NCBI GenBank assembly: GCA_025360065.1
Contig: JANYCX010000141.1
Coordinates: 1 to 44,310 of the forward strand
DNA length: 44,310 nucleotides
Origin: Acetobacteraceae bacterium
Lineage (GTDB): Bacteria > Pseudomonadota > Alphaproteobacteria > Acetobacterales > Acetobacteraceae
Direction: 5' to 3'
A model generated the notes under the pieces. It did not search any database and had not been told where the DNA came from. It saw nothing but the letters and a program-made list of their open reading frames with translations. The position numbers were made by a program, and so were the translations under genes. How positions within the stretch are numbered: the first letter of the stretch is position 1; each line of letters opens with the position of its first letter. Below are positions 35,429 to 44,310 of this stretch, piece by piece.

Positions 35429-36004
35429 ATGATGAACGCCCCCGAGATATTTCTGGCGACGATTGAAACCACCGCCGGGCACGTCGCGATTGAGGTGCAT
35501 CGCGCCTGGGCGCCCCTTGGCGCCGATCGCTTCCATGATCTTGTGCGGCAACATTACTATGATGGTTCGCGCTTCTTCCGAGCAGTTACCGGCAAATGGG
35601 TGCAATTCGGCATCGCTGGCGACCCCGCATTGGCGCAAGCTTGGCGCGACAAGACCATCGCGGACGACCCGCAAGTGCAGTCCAACCGGACCGGCTTTGT
35701 CGCCTTCGCCAATACCGGGCCGGGCACGCGTTCGACCCAGATATTCATCAATTTGGCTGACAACTCTGCCCAGAATGACCCCGAGCCTGGCTTTGCGCCG
35801 TTTGCCAGGGTCGTCACCGGCATGGATGTGGCGCAGCGGATTTTTGCCGGCTACGGCGAGAGTTCGGGTGGTGGGATGCGGGCAGGGCCGCAGGACGCAA
35901 TGTTTGACGGTGGAAATCGCTATCTCGACGCAAATTTTCCGAAACTCGATCAGTTGATCCGGGTCCGGATCATTGGTCCGGGACGGAACGGCGCAAATTT
36001 GTAG
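35429..36004 (+). CDS. Cyclophilin-type peptidyl-prolyl isomerase
   Basis: The 191-residue protein is a small cyclophilin that isomerises prolyl peptide bonds. The catalytic block FFRAVTGKWVQFGIAGDP and GFVAFANTGPGTRSTQIFINLADN match bacterial PpiA/B-type domains, though the FHRVI and Q-G-G residues of the classical active site are partly replaced (FFRAV, VQFGI). No signal peptide is visible, so a cytoplasmic location is likely. It starts at ATG 35429 or 35432, after GGGGCAGG. It is divergent from the acetamidase gene. Confidence 0.85.
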   Translation: MMNAPEIFLATIETTAGHVAIEVHRAWAPLGADRFHDLVRQHYYDGSRFFRAVTGKWVQFGIAGDPALAQAWRDKTIADDPQVQSNRTGFVAFANTGPGTRSTQIFINLADNSAQNDPEPGFAPFARVVTGMDVAQRIFAGYGESSGGGMRAGPQDAMFDGGNRYLDANFPKLDQLIRVRIIGPGRNGANL

Positions 36005-36231
36005 TGCATGCAGCGGAACCAAAAATGAAATAGCGCGACCGACTGGGCTGGCAGGATGCTCCGCAATGCCGCAATGAGCGTGTCCGGCCTCGCCGTACCG
36101 GTTGACGATCTCAACTGCGCTGGACACTGTCGTCTGTGTCCATCAGGGAGAATAACGTGGGACGGTCCGGAAACAAAAGCGCCCGCCGAAGGCCGTGGCA
36201 GGCGAAAGCTGTTGCCCTGCAACGCTAGAAG
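36005..36231. other. Intergenic stretch between the PPIase gene and tRNA-Arg
   Basis: No gene, repeat or clear hairpin is visible here. Short open frames have no recognisable content. It may contain transcription stop and start signals that I could not identify. Confidence 0.4.
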
Positions 36232-36308
36232 TGGCGCACCCGGAAGGACTCGAACCTCCAACCCCCAGATTCGTAGTCTGGTGCTCTATCCAATTGAGCT
36301 ACGGGTGC
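36232..36308 (-). tRNA. tRNA-Arg (ACG)
   Basis: The minus strand folds with acceptor GCACCCG, D-arm TAGCTCAATTGGATAGAGC, anticodon arm CCAGA-CTACGAA-TCTGG (anticodon ACG, whose first base is usually modified to inosine) and T-arm GGAGGTTCGAGTCCTTC. CCA is encoded. It lies downstream of leuB on the same strand. Confidence 0.95.
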
Positions 36309-36356
36309 AACGTCGGCGGGGTGTAACGGAACTGGCCCCGATCTGCAAGAGCCGAA

Positions 36357-37469
36357 TTAACTAGCTAGCTTGTCCAATTCTCGCAGCACAGCCTCGCCCA
36401 TCACCGATGTGCCGACTTTGGCGCAGCCTGGGGCCATCACATCTTGGGTGCGAAGGCCGCTGGCGAGGACGTTGGTGCAGGCTTGTTCGATCAGCTGGGC
36501 ATCTTCGTGCATATCGAACGAATAACGCAGCAGCATGGCAAAGCTCAGCATCTGCGCCAGTGGGTTGGCGAGGCCCATGCCGGCGATATCCGGCGCGCTG
36601 CCGTGGATCGGCTCATAGAGCGCGTGGCGGCGGCCGGAGGCATCGGGCGCGCCGAGGGTGGCCGATGGCAGCATCCCGAGGCTGCCGGTCAGCATCGACG
36701 CCAGATCGGACAGGATGTCACCGAACAGATTGCCGGTCACAATCACATCGAACTGGCGCGGGTTGCGCACCAACTGCATGGCGCAGTTATCGGCATACAT
36801 GTGGGATAGGGCGACGTCGGGGTATTCCGCCGCGCCCAAAGCCGCAACGGTTTCGCGCCATAACAGGCCCGATTCCATCACGTTGGCTTTTTCCACGCTG
36901 CACAGCTTGCTCTGCCGCTTGCGGGCAAGTTCGAAGGCAACGCGGGCAACGCGTTCAATCTCCGGGGTGGTATAAACCTCGGTATTGATGCCGCGTTTGG
37001 TGCCGTCGGGCAGGGTTTCGACCCCGCGCGGCTCGCCAAAATAAATTCCGCCAGTGCTTTCGCGCACGATCATCAGGTCTAAGCCGCGGATCACATCGGC
37101 CTTCAAGGTCGAGGCATCGACCAGCGGATCAAGCACGATCGCCGGGCGCAGATTGGCGAACAGGCCGAGTTCCTTGCGAAGCGTCAAGATCGACAGTTCA
37201 GGGCGCGCGTCAAACCCGAGCTTGTCCCATTGCGGGCCGCCGACCGAGCCGAACAAAACCGCATCGGCTTCCTTGGCGCGGGTGACAGTCGCGGGCGAAA
37301 TCGGCATGCCGCGCGCTTCGATCGATGCGCCACCGACCAGATCCTGCACCACATCGAACCGGGCGCGGCTTGTGCGGTCCATCCAATCAACCACGCGCAA
37401 GGTTTCGTGCATCACTTCGGGGCCGATGCCGTCGCCGGGGAGGACGAGGAGTTTTTTATTGGCGGACAT
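36357..37469 (-). CDS. leuB: 3-isopropylmalate dehydrogenase
   Basis: The 370-residue enzyme catalyses the third step of leucine synthesis. Marks are [26 protein letters not shown], the substrate loop [31 protein letters not shown], the metal-binding [25 protein letters not shown] and the NAD-site [20 protein letters not shown]. The start at 37469 ([14 protein letters not shown]) has GGAG upstream. It follows leuC and leuD on the minus strand, 63 bases after leuD, with a partial GC-rich repeat in that gap. Confidence 0.97.
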   Translation of the reverse strand: MSANKKLLVLPGDGIGPEVMHETLRVVDWMDRTSRARFDVVQDLVGGASIEARGMPISPATVTRAKEADAVLFGSVGGPQWDKLGFDARPELSILTLRKELGLFANLRPAIVLDPLVDASTLKADVIRGLDLMIVRESTGGIYFGEPRGVETLPDGTKRGINTEVYTTPEIERVARVAFELARKRQSKLCSVEKANVMESGLLWRETVAALGAAEYPDVALSHMYADNCAMQLVRNPRQFDVIVTGNLFGDILSDLASMLTGSLGMLPSATLGAPDASGRRHALYEPIHGSAPDIAGMGLANPLAQMLSFAMLLRYSFDMHEDAQLIEQACTNVLASGLRTQDVMAPGCAKVGTSVMGEAVLRELDKLAS

Positions 37470-37498
37470 CTTGGGTCTCCTGTTTGTGTCGCGGGCAG

Positions 37499-37529
37499 CC
37501 CTCACCCCGGGCCCAGACGGAGAGGGGGC
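37499..37529. repeat. Partial GC-rich intergenic repeat between leuD and leuB
   Basis: The start CCCTCACCCCGG and the end GAGAGGGGGC are the same as in the element at 44217-44252, but the centre is degenerate and the stem is lost. It lies just after the leuD stop. Confidence 0.6.
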
Positions 37530-37532
37530 AAA

Positions 37533-38156
37533 TCAGCTGACTGAAATATCCGGCATCCAGGATTTTTCGGCGCGCTGGCGCGCTTCGTAACCGTCAATCG
37601 CCGGGGTGTGCTGCAAGGTTTGGCCGATATCGTCCAGACCGTTGAGCAGCAGATGTTTGCGGAACGGATCGATCTCAAACTTGATCCGCTCGCCATTCGG
37701 TCGCACCACTTCCTGGGCCGCGAGGTCGACGGTGATGCGGGCGTTGCCGCCGAGTTTCGCGTCATCCATCAACTGGTCGCAAATCTCACGCGGCAGTTTG
37801 ATCGGCAGGATGCCGTTCTTGAAGGTGTTGGTGTGGAAGATATCGGCGAAATCCGGTGCGATGACGCAGCGAATGCCGAAATCGAGCAGCGCCCATGGCG
37901 CGTGTTCGCGCGATGACCCGCAGCCGAAATTCTCATGCGCGATCAGGATTTCCGCGTGGCGATAAGGTTCCTGGTTGAGCACGAACTCCGGACGTTCAGC
38001 GCCATTTTCATCGAAGCGCAGCGTATCGAACAAATGCACGCCGAGGCCACTGCGCTTGATGGTTTTGAGGAACCGCGCCGGAATGATCTTGTCGGTATCG
38101 ACATTGGCCAGCGGCAAGGGGGCCGCAACCCCGGTCAGGGTGGTAAACGGTTGCAT
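37533..38156 (-). CDS. leuD: 3-isopropylmalate dehydratase small subunit
   Basis: The 207-residue subunit pairs with LeuC as isopropylmalate isomerase in leucine synthesis. Signatures are [22 protein letters not shown] and [15 protein letters not shown], both typical. The ATG at 38156 overlaps the leuC stop, so subunits are made in step. Length is normal for the family (about 200). Confidence 0.97.
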   Translation of the reverse strand: MQPFTTLTGVAAPLPLANVDTDKIIPARFLKTIKRSGLGVHLFDTLRFDENGAERPEFVLNQEPYRHAEILIAHENFGCGSSREHAPWALLDFGIRCVIAPDFADIFHTNTFKNGILPIKLPREICDQLMDDAKLGGNARITVDLAAQEVVRPNGERIKFEIDPFRKHLLLNGLDDIGQTLQHTPAIDGYEARQRAEKSWMPDISVS

Positions 38157-39556
38157 CAGTTCAGCTCCCGCACATCAACCAGCCGGCCCGTAACCGCGGC
38201 AGCCGCGGCCATCGCCGGGGAGACCAAATGGGTGCGTCCGCCCGGACCCTGCCGACCCTCAAAATTGCGGTTGGACGTGCTGGCGCTGCGCTGGCCAGGG
38301 GTGAGCTTGTCGGGGTTCATCCCGAGGCACATCGAACAGCCAGGTTCGCGCCATTCAAATCCGGCATCGAGCAGAATCTTGTCGAGCCCTTCGGATTCCG
38401 CCTGCGCCTTCACGAGGCCGGAGCCTGCCACCACCAATGCGCGAACGCCGGGTGCGACGTGGCGGCCCTTGGCGATGGCGGCGGCGGCACGAATATCCTC
38501 AATACGGCCATTGGTGCAGCTTCCAATGAACACGACATCAATCGGCAGATCGGCAATCTTCTGGCCTGGCGTCAGCGCCATGTATTCGCACATGCGGGCC
38601 AACTGGGCGCGCTTGCCTTCGTCCGCCTCGGCCGCTGGGTCGGGGACCGTGCCGGTGATCGCAATCACCGCTTCGGGGTTGGTGCCCCAAGTCACCATTG
38701 GCGCCAGGGTCGTTGCATCTATCGCCAGATGCTTGTCGTAAACCGCGCCAGCATCGGCCGGCAGGGTTTTCCAATAAGCGATTGCGCGATCGAGCGCCTC
38801 GCCCTTCGGCGCAAACGGCTTGCCGCGCACGTAGTCGAAGGTGACATGATCGGGCGCGATCATGCCGGCGCGGGCACCCCCTTCAATTGACATGTTGCAC
38901 ACCGTCATCCGGCCCGCCATGTCGAGCGCGCGGATCGTATCGCCGGCATATTCAATCACATAACCGGTGCCGCCCGCCGTGCCAATCTTGCCGATAATCG
39001 CCAGCACAATGTCCTTCGCGGTGCAGCCAACCGGCAACGCGCCGTTGACCTCGACCAGAAAGTTCTTCGCCGGACGCTGCAACAAAGTCTGCGTCGCCAT
39101 CACGTGCTCAACCTCGGACGTTCCAATCCCGAACGCCAAAGCCCCCATCGCACCATGGGTCGAGGTATGACTGTCACCGCACACAATCGTCATGCCCGGC
39201 AGCGACAACCCCTGCTCCGGCCCGATAATGTGAACAATGCCCTGCCGTTCATCCAATAACGGAAAATACGGCATGCCGAATTCCGCAACGTTGGCCTCCA
39301 ACGTTTCAACCTGCAACCGTGACTCCGGCTCGGCAATCGGCAACCGCCGATCCGATGTCGCCACGTTATGATCAACCACCGCAATATGCGCGTCCGGCCG
39401 GCGCAATTTCCGCCCCGCCATCCGCAGGCCCTCAAACGCCTGCGGCGACGTCACCTCGTGCACCAAGTGACGATCAATATAGAGAACACACGTGCCATCT
39501 GGCAGGCGCTCCACCACATGCGCGTCCCAAACCTTGTCAAACAACGTGCGTGCCAT
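38156..39556 (-). CDS. leuC: 3-isopropylmalate dehydratase large subunit
   Basis: The 466-residue aconitase-type subunit isomerises isopropylmalate. The three cysteines of the 4Fe-4S cluster are visible: [13 protein letters not shown], and CSMCLGMNP near the C-terminus. Substrate residues are in [21 protein letters not shown] and [10 protein letters not shown]. It begins at 39556 ([15 protein letters not shown]). The genes before it on the strand are rplS and trmD, separated by the hairpin block at 39598-39711. Confidence 0.97.
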   Translation of the reverse strand: MARTLFDKVWDAHVVERLPDGTCVLYIDRHLVHEVTSPQAFEGLRMAGRKLRRPDAHIAVVDHNVATSDRRLPIAEPESRLQVETLEANVAEFGMPYFPLLDERQGIVHIIGPEQGLSLPGMTIVCGDSHTSTHGAMGALAFGIGTSEVEHVMATQTLLQRPAKNFLVEVNGALPVGCTAKDIVLAIIGKIGTAGGTGYVIEYAGDTIRALDMAGRMTVCNMSIEGGARAGMIAPDHVTFDYVRGKPFAPKGEALDRAIAYWKTLPADAGAVYDKHLAIDATTLAPMVTWGTNPEAVIAITGTVPDPAAEADEGKRAQLARMCEYMALTPGQKIADLPIDVVFIGSCTNGRIEDIRAAAAIAKGRHVAPGVRALVVAGSGLVKAQAESEGLDKILLDAGFEWREPGCSMCLGMNPDKLTPGQRSASTSNRNFEGRQGPGGRTHLVSPAMAAAAAVTGRLVDVRELN

Positions 39557-39597
39557 GGTGGCGGCTCCTGGGATGTCGTGGGCTGAGGAAGGAAGCG

Positions 39598-39711
39598 CGG
39601 GGGCGTTGCCCCCGGACCCCCACCAGGGGCCGAGCCCCTGGACCTCAACCCCTCGCTTAAGGGTTTGGCGTCCAGGGACCTTCCCTGGCGGGGTCTGGGG
39701 CAGCGCCCCAG
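39598..39711. repeat. Block of four GC-rich palindromes (REP-like intergenic repeat)
   Basis: Four perfect short stems follow each other: CGGGGGC/GCCCCCG (39598-39614), CCAGGGGC/GCCCCTGG (39623-39641), CCAGGGA/TCCCTGG (39672-39688) and CTGGGGC/GCCCCAG (39695-39711). Such blocks recall the dispersed GC-rich elements of acetic acid bacteria (family placement inferred). They sit between rplS and leuC and may end or attenuate transcription. Confidence 0.78.
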
Positions 39712-39718
39712 CGCTTGC

Positions 39719-40120
39719 CTACTCGCCCGCGACTTCCTTGGCACCGACCGTCGGCACCACGTCGCGGGCGCGTTCGGCGATACGCGCGGATTTGCCACGG
39801 CGGCTGCGGAGGTAATAGAGCTTGGCGCGGCGGACATCACCGCGACGGATCACCGCGATTTCCGCGATGGTTGGCGCGTAGAGCGCGAACACGCGTTCGA
39901 CGCCTTCGCCGTAGCTGATTTAGCGCACGGTGAAATTGGAGTTGAGGCCGCGGTTCGAGCGGGCGATGCAGACGCCTTCGAAGTTCTGGACGCGGCGGCG
40001 TTCGCCTTCGACGACGTTGACGGCCACGCGGAGGGTATCACCGGGGATGAAGTCGGGGATCGGGCGGGTGGCGCTCAGGCGCGCGATCTGCTCGGCTTCG
40101 AGCTGTTGGATGATGTTCAT
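39719..40120 (-). CDS. rplS: 50S ribosomal protein L19, interrupted by an in-frame TAA at codon 67
   Basis: The reading frame from ATG 40120 ([15 protein letters not shown]) to TAG 39719-39721 encodes L19, with 133 codons. Ribosomal features include [34 protein letters not shown], then NFTVR, then TAA at 39920-39922, and then [38 protein letters not shown], in the same frame. A lysine codon normally follows NFTVR, so this looks like AAA or AAG changed to TAA. Sequence on both sides is intact. The gene lies in the trmD-rplS order next to leuC. As L19 is required for normal growth, a sequence error is the first suspect; readthrough cannot be excluded. Confidence 0.93.
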
Positions 40121-40184
40121 AGCGGGAGGTCCTTTCGTCGACTGTTCTGTAGGGCGGGCGGTTGGGGGATGCAACCGTCGCGGG

Positions 40185-40874
40185 TTATCGGGATGACTGG
40201 TATGCGGCCCACAGGTCGGGCCGGCGGTGTTGGGTGATGGCTTCGGCTTGTGCCAGGCGCCAGGCGGCTATTGCGGCGTGGTTGCCCGACAGCAGGATGT
40301 CGGGGACGGCGGCACCGTTCCAGTCAGCCGGGCGGGTGTAGTGCGGGTATTCAAGCAAATGGCCGGAGAAGCTTTCGTCTTCGCCGCTAATGGCCGCCCC
40401 CATCACCCCTGGCAGCAGGCGGATGCAGGCGTCGAGCAGCACCATCGCGGCGGGTTCGCCGCCGGATAGCACGTAGTCACCGATGCTGATTTCGAGCAGG
40501 TTGCGTGCGTCGATCACCCGCTGATCGAAGCCTTCAAAACGGCCGCAGAGCAGGATCACGCCGGGGCCTGCCGCCAGATCGCGGATGCGGGCTTGGGTGA
40601 GCGGGATGCCGCGCGGGGTCAGCACGATGGTTGGCCGGCCGTCATCAACGGTCGCAATCGCGCGGTCGATGATGTCGGGCCGCAGCACCATGCCGGCACC
40701 GCCGCCGAACGGGGTGTCATCGACCTTGCGATGGCGATCGGTGGCGGCATCGCGAATATCATGGATATCGAGCGACCAGATGCCGGAGTCCGCAGCGCGC
40801 CCGGCGAGCGACTGCCCGAGCGGGCCGGGGAACATCGCCGGAAACAGAGTGAGGACGGAGGCGCGCCAGCTCAT
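40185..40874 (-). CDS. trmD: tRNA (guanine37-N1)-methyltransferase TrmD
   Basis: The 229-residue enzyme methylates G37 of tRNA to prevent frameshifts. The knotted SPOUT signatures are visible: [51 protein letters not shown] and [20 protein letters not shown]. Its ATG at 40874 overlaps the rimM stop (40871-40874), so translation is coupled. It belongs to the rpsP-rimM-trmD-rplS operon. Confidence 0.97.
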   Translation of the reverse strand: MSWRASVLTLFPAMFPGPLGQSLAGRAADSGIWSLDIHDIRDAATDRHRKVDDTPFGGGAGMVLRPDIIDRAIATVDDGRPTIVLTPRGIPLTQARIRDLAAGPGVILLCGRFEGFDQRVIDARNLLEISIGDYVLSGGEPAAMVLLDACIRLLPGVMGAAISGEDESFSGHLLEYPHYTRPADWNGAAVPDILLSGNHAAIAAWRLAQAEAITQHRRPDLWAAYQSSR

Positions 40875-41362
40875 GGCGCGATTTCCACGGGGGGGATCAC
40901 GACAAGGCGTTTACCCGCCAGATCGATTTCCGGCACGGCCGCGCGGGTAAACGGCACCAGCAGGGCACCGATTTCCAGCGAGGCGCCGGCACCGAAATCC
41001 AGCACCGCAGTCACTTCCCCGAGGGCTGCGCCATCCTGCGTCACCGCCTGCAAACCAACGAGATCGGCGAGGTAAAATTCCTCGTCATCGTCGGTTGCCG
41101 GCAGGCGATCACGATCGACGTAGAGCTTGGTGTTGACCAAGGCCTCCGCACCGCTGCGGTCGCGAACGACCGTGCCGTTACAGGTGATTTCGGCGATGCC
41201 GTCGGCAACCCAGGCGAGTTCAATGCGCCGCCCACGATCATCTTCGAGGGGGTTGTAGCCATCAAGATCGGACGGTTCAGCGGTATAGCTGAGCACGCGC
41301 ACATGGCCGCGCACGCCATGCGCGCGGCCCAGAACGCCCATCAGGATCCGCTTTTCGCCCAT
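40871..41362 (-). CDS. rimM: 16S rRNA processing protein RimM
   Basis: The 163-residue protein assists 30S maturation. It has an N-terminal RimM domain ([23 protein letters not shown]) and a C-terminal PRC-barrel ([40 protein letters not shown]). The start at 41362 (MGEKRIL) lies 8 bases after rpsP. It overlaps trmD by 4 bases. Confidence 0.95.
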   Translation of the reverse strand: MGEKRILMGVLGRAHGVRGHVRVLSYTAEPSDLDGYNPLEDDRGRRIELAWVADGIAEITCNGTVVRDRSGAEALVNTKLYVDRDRLPATDDDEEFYLADLVGLQAVTQDGAALGEVTAVLDFGAGASLEIGALLVPFTRAAVPEIDLAGKRLVVIPPVEIAP

Positions 41363-41370
41363 CGCGATGA

Positions 41371-41700
41371 TTAGCCGGCGGCCTTGGCGCGTTCCTGCGC
41401 CTTCTTCTTCGGCAGCGCCTGGATCGGGTTGGCGACATGCACCGGCATCGGTGCGAGGCCGCGCAGGCCGATGAATTTGGCAACCCGGTCGGTGGCGAGC
41501 GCGCCAACGCTGAGCCAATGGGTGATGCGGTCATCGACCAGATGCAGGCGGTCGGCGTGTTCGGCCGGCAGCATCGGGTTGTAGCTGCCGACGCGTTCGA
41601 TGAAGCGGCCATCGCGCGGGCTGCGGCTGTCGGCGATCACGATGTGGTAGTACGGACGCTTTTTGGCACCGGCGCGCGCGAGGCGAATTTTAAGACCCAT
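41371..41700 (-). CDS. rpsP: 30S ribosomal protein S16
   Basis: The 109-residue protein begins [43 protein letters not shown], the conserved S16 start. It has a longer basic C-terminal tail ([13 protein letters not shown]), as in other alphaproteobacteria. It follows ffh and starts the ribosome-maturation set rpsP-rimM-trmD-rplS. Confidence 0.97.
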   Translation of the reverse strand: MGLKIRLARAGAKKRPYYHIVIADSRSPRDGRFIERVGSYNPMLPAEHADRLHLVDDRITHWLSVGALATDRVAKFIGLRGLAPMPVHVANPIQALPKKKAQERAKAAG

Positions 41701-41729
41701 CTTCGAGACTCTCCTGTTTGGATTGTTGG

Positions 41730-43097
41730 TTAATGTGGACGACGACCTTGCGGCATCAGGGCACCAATGCCCTGCCGCATCAGGCCTTTCTGGCCCATCT
41801 TGGTCATGCGTTTCATCATCGTGGTCATGTCGTCGAACTGCTTGAGCAAGCGGTTGACGTCGGCAACTTGCACGCCCGATCCGGCGGCGACCCGCTTCTT
41901 GCGGCTCGCTTTCAGCAAATCGGGGTTGCGGCGCTCGGCTTTCGTCATCGACGAAATGATCGCTTCCTGGCGCTTCATCAGCTTGGGGTCGAGCTTGGCG
42001 TTGCCCATCTGGGCCTGCATTTTGGCGCCGCCGGGCAGCATGCCGAGAATGGATTGCAGGCTGCCCATCTTGCTGATCTGGCGCAGCTGGGTGGCGAAGT
42101 CTTCGAGATCAAACGTGCCCTTCGCCATCTTGCGGGCAAGCTTTTCGGCCGCCGCTTCGTCGATCACATCTGTTGCGCGTTCGACCAGGCCGACGACGTC
42201 ACCCATGCCGAGAATGCGGCCGGCGACCCGTTCGGGGTGGAAATCCTCCAGCGCATCAAGCTTTTCGCCGGTGCCGACCAGCTTGATCGGCGCGCCGGTG
42301 ATGGCGCGCATGGAAAGTGCGGCACCACCGCGCGCATCGCCATCCATCCGGGTCATCACGATGCCGGTGATGCCCAAGGCGTCGTGGAAGGCTTTGGCGG
42401 TGGTGACGGCATCCTGGCCGGTCATCGCATCGACCACCAGCAGGGTTTCGGCCGGGTTGGTGGCGGCGCGGATGGCCTGCACTTCGGCCATCAGGGCTTC
42501 GTCGATCGCGAGGCGGCCGGCAGTGTCGAGGATCACCACGTCGAACACTTCGCGCCGGCCGGTATCCATGGCGCGGGCGGCAATTTCGAGCGGGGTTTGC
42601 CCGGCGATGATCGGCAGGCTGGCAACACCGGCGCGTTCGGCGAGTTGCTGCAACTGCAATTGCGCGGCCGGGCGCTGGGTGTCGAGGCTCGCCAGCAGTA
42701 CTTTTTTCTTCTGGCGCTGGAACAGGCGCAGCGCCAGTTTACCAGATGTCGTGGTTTTGCCGGAGCCTTGCAGCCCGACCATCAGGATCGGCACCGGGGC
42801 CACGGCGGCGAGGTTGATTGGCACCACGCCTTCGCCACCCAAGGCCGCGATCATCACGTCATTGACAATCTTGACCACTTGCTGGCCGGGGGAGACCGAG
42901 CCGATCACCTCCTGGCCGACGGCGCGTTCACGCACCTGGGTGATGAAGTCGCGCACGACTGGCAAGGCGACGTCGGCATCCAGCAACGCCAAGCGGATTT
43001 CCCGCAGCGCTTCCATCACGTCGGTTTCGTTCAGCACTCCGCGGCTGCGGAGGCGATCGAAGACGCCTGATAGTTTGCCGGTGAGCGACTCAAACAC
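41730..43097 (-). CDS. ffh: Signal recognition particle protein Ffh
   Basis: The 455-residue protein is the SRP GTPase that delivers membrane proteins. The GTPase motifs are [15 protein letters not shown] (P-loop), [36 protein letters not shown] and [12 protein letters not shown]; the C-terminal methionine-rich M domain ([39 protein letters not shown]) binds 4.5S RNA and signal peptides. I start at GTG 43097 ([16 protein letters not shown], matching the family start MFESL); an extension to 43130 is not supported. Confidence 0.96.
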   Translation of the reverse strand: MFESLTGKLSGVFDRLRSRGVLNETDVMEALREIRLALLDADVALPVVRDFITQVRERAVGQEVIGSVSPGQQVVKIVNDVMIAALGGEGVVPINLAAVAPVPILMVGLQGSGKTTTSGKLALRLFQRQKKKVLLASLDTQRPAAQLQLQQLAERAGVASLPIIAGQTPLEIAARAMDTGRREVFDVVILDTAGRLAIDEALMAEVQAIRAATNPAETLLVVDAMTGQDAVTTAKAFHDALGITGIVMTRMDGDARGGAALSMRAITGAPIKLVGTGEKLDALEDFHPERVAGRILGMGDVVGLVERATDVIDEAAAEKLARKMAKGTFDLEDFATQLRQISKMGSLQSILGMLPGGAKMQAQMGNAKLDPKLMKRQEAIISSMTKAERRNPDLLKASRKKRVAAGSGVQVADVNRLLKQFDDMTTMMKRMTKMGQKGLMRQGIGALMPQGRRPH

Positions 43098-43313
43098 GAG
43101 CTTTACGGACCTTCGAAAATGGACACACAAGGCACAACGCAGTTAACGCCGCTGCGCGAAACTCGCGGAGCGGCGGGAAGACGGGGCGGATATGCGCGTG
43201 GCTGGGGCGGTGAGTCAAGGGCGGCCCGCGATTTCACCCGCGACTGTCGCGCAATAGATGCAAAACCCCTCTGGTAATCCTGTGCAAATCGCGGCACTCT
43301 TGGCAAGGATCAT

Positions 43314-43319
43314 TATAAT
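43314..43319 (+). promoter_or_regulatory. Candidate -10 box upstream of the response regulator
   Basis: A perfect TATAAT stands 28 bases upstream of the GTG at 43348 in an otherwise GC-rich region. No good -35 box lies at the proper distance, so this is tentative. Confidence 0.35.
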
Positions 43320-43347
43320 GTAATCAGTCAGGACGACGGAACGCCAG

Positions 43348-44145
43348 GTGGTTATCAAGCCCAACCCTTCTATGCGGCCTGTCCGAAAGACCATGGCGGT
43401 GCCTGCGCAATTGCGGGTGCTGTTGGTTGAAGACATCCCCACCGTTGCCGCGACCATGCGGGCGGCGCTGTTGCAAGCCGGAATGGACGTCGAAGTTGTG
43501 CTCACCGGCGCCGAGGCGTTGGCCGCCAAGGATCGCTTTCGGCCCGATATCGCACTGGTTGATCTTGACCTGCCCGACATGAACGGCATCACCTTGGTGG
43601 AAGCCTTCGCGCGGGATGGTGATGTTGGGGTGATCGTGGTTACCGCCAATGACGAAATCGGCGTGCGGGTGGCCGGCCTCGATACCGGGGCGGATGATTA
43701 TATCGTCAAGCCAGTGCCGGCCCGCGAACTGATCGCGCGCATCCAGGCGGTGCATCGGCGGATGAGCAAGCCGCCGGCCGCCAGGCGGTTGCGGATTTTC
43801 GTCGATCACACCCAGCGGGTGCTGATCGGTAATTCCGGGGCGCGCACGCCGCTGACCGAAGCGGAACTGGCGGCGTTAGACACCCTGCTGGAAGCCAATG
43901 GCGCCAGCGTGTCGCGGGAATGGCTGAGCAAGGTGGCGTTGAAGCGGCCATTGCATTCAGAAGATCGCGCGGTTGATCAACTGGTGATGAAATTGCGCCG
44001 CAAGCTGACAGAACACGGCGCGTCGCCACGGGTGATTTTGTCGGCGCGGCGGCAGGGCTATGTGATCGGAGATCCCAGCCTGTTCCGGGTTCTGCCGGCG
44101 TTGGTTCCGGCGGATGGCGGGGTTGAGGGCGAACAGGTCCAGTAA
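43348..44145 (+). CDS. OmpR/PhoB-type response regulator
   Basis: The 265-residue regulator has a receiver domain (acidic pair E28/D29, phosphoacceptor D72 in LVDLDLPDMNG, switch threonine in VVTANDE, lysine in YIVKPV) and a winged-helix DNA-binding domain (LTEAELAALDTLLEANGASVSREWLSK, AVDQLVMKLRRKL, ILSARRQGYVIG). No sensor kinase gene is adjacent. The GTG at 43348 has GGACGACGGA upstream, but ATG codons at 43372 or 43393 are equally possible starts. Its targets are unknown. Confidence 0.86.
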   Translation: MVIKPNPSMRPVRKTMAVPAQLRVLLVEDIPTVAATMRAALLQAGMDVEVVLTGAEALAAKDRFRPDIALVDLDLPDMNGITLVEAFARDGDVGVIVVTANDEIGVRVAGLDTGADDYIVKPVPARELIARIQAVHRRMSKPPAARRLRIFVDHTQRVLIGNSGARTPLTEAELAALDTLLEANGASVSREWLSKVALKRPLHSEDRAVDQLVMKLRRKLTEHGASPRVILSARRQGYVIGDPSLFRVLPALVPADGGVEGEQVQ

Positions 44146-44216
44146 ACCAACCCCCAATAGCGGTTCGCGCGCCGAAGCATGGTTTTCTGTTGTCGGAAAA
44201 AAATGGTGCAGACGGA

Positions 44217-44252
44217 CCCTCACCCCGGCCCTCTCCCGAAGGGAGAGGGGGC
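44217..44252. repeat. GC-rich intergenic palindrome
   Basis: CCCTCTCCC (44229-44237) and GGGAGAGGG (44241-44249) form a perfect 9-bp stem with a GAA loop, flanked by CCCTCACCCCGG and GGC. The stem could end transcription of the regulator and of the incoming dehydrogenase gene. A degenerate relative is at 37499-37529. Confidence 0.75.
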
Positions 44253-44260
44253 AGCGTTTC

Positions 44261-44310
44261 TCAGGGCCGGGCCGCCGTCACCCCGCCATCGACGACAATT
44301 TCGGTCGCGG
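44261..44310 (-). CDS. C-terminal end of a short-chain dehydrogenase/reductase (rest outside window)
   Basis: Reading inward from the window edge on the minus strand gives ATEIVVDGGVTAARP followed by TGA (44261-44263). The VVDGG-T segment is the typical end of an SDR-family oxidoreductase. Only 15 codons are visible, so neither the start nor the reaction can be stated. Confidence 0.6.
   Translation of the reverse strand, partial: ATEIVVDGGVTAARP

Noticed and set aside
41718-43146. Two plus-strand open frames of about 450 codons opposite ffh
   Set aside because: The minus strand holds a perfect SRP GTPase. The plus frames have shadow-like composition and no motif.
1-44310. CRISPR array, prophage, insertion sequence or integron
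   Set aside because: No regularly spaced direct repeats, transposase, integrase or phage structural gene was recognised on either strand.

Overview
The window is high-GC DNA from an alphaproteobacterium, most likely an acetic-acid-bacteria relative (Rhodospirillales/Acetobacteraceae). The placement rests on the ffh-rpsP-rimM-trmD-rplS-leuC-leuD-leuB order, a HpnL-like membrane protein, the YfhM/PbpC pair and GC-rich palindromic intergenic repeats. It is an inference from gene content; no rRNA marker is present. Almost all of it is chromosomal housekeeping sequence, tightly packed with many ATGA/GTGA overlaps.

Layout. 1-1760: the start of a phosphotriesterase-family hydrolase diverges from a PhyH-type dioxygenase. 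1817-2351: a ParD/ParE toxin-antitoxin pair. 2356-4472: trmJ and cysS (minus). 4601-5563: HpnL-like protein. 5565-11937: two divergent phosphonate-type ABC operons, phnC-phnD-phnE-phnE on the minus strand and phnD-phnE-phnE on the plus strand. They share one intergenic region with Pho-box-like repeats, and only one of them has an ATPase. 12060-13033: a beta-hydroxyacid dehydrogenase and tRNA-Gly(CCC). 13050-18456: a marR-emrA-emrB-emrB-nagB operon. 18488-19679: nusG, secE, and tRNAs Trp, Gly(TCC) and Tyr. 19812-21802: a TrmH/RlmB methyltransferase with a repetitive basic tail, then a MhpD-like hydratase. 21875-28896: an alpha-2-macroglobulin with a CLEQ thioester, coupled to PBP1C. 28844-31341: a TPR-glycosyltransferase-like protein and an esterase.

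The accessory part is 31399-34418. Here a MOSC gene is fused in frame to an ArsC-type arsenate reductase that has lost its catalytic P-loop. A GAPDH gene follows with its whole centre deleted, then an ArsJ gene with several frameshifts and a stop. This is the wreck of an arsC-gapdh-arsJ arsenate-detoxification operon. A PEP-CTERM protein and an orphan Crp/Fnr helix-turn-helix fragment lie next to it. After that come an acetamidase/formamidase homologue, a cyclophilin-type isomerase and tRNA-Arg(ACG) (34448-36308).

36357-43097 (minus) is the leucine/ribosome cluster. rplS, for the ribosomal protein L19, has an in-frame TAA at codon 67 in otherwise perfect sequence, either a sequence error or a remarkable lesion. 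An orphan OmpR-like response regulator (43348-44145) and the last codons of a short-chain dehydrogenase close the window.

The most noteworthy signals are the Pho-box-flanked double phosphonate transporter, the decayed ArsC/GAPDH/ArsJ island with its MOSC-ArsC chimera, and the interrupted rplS. I did not find a clearly new defence or mobile system.
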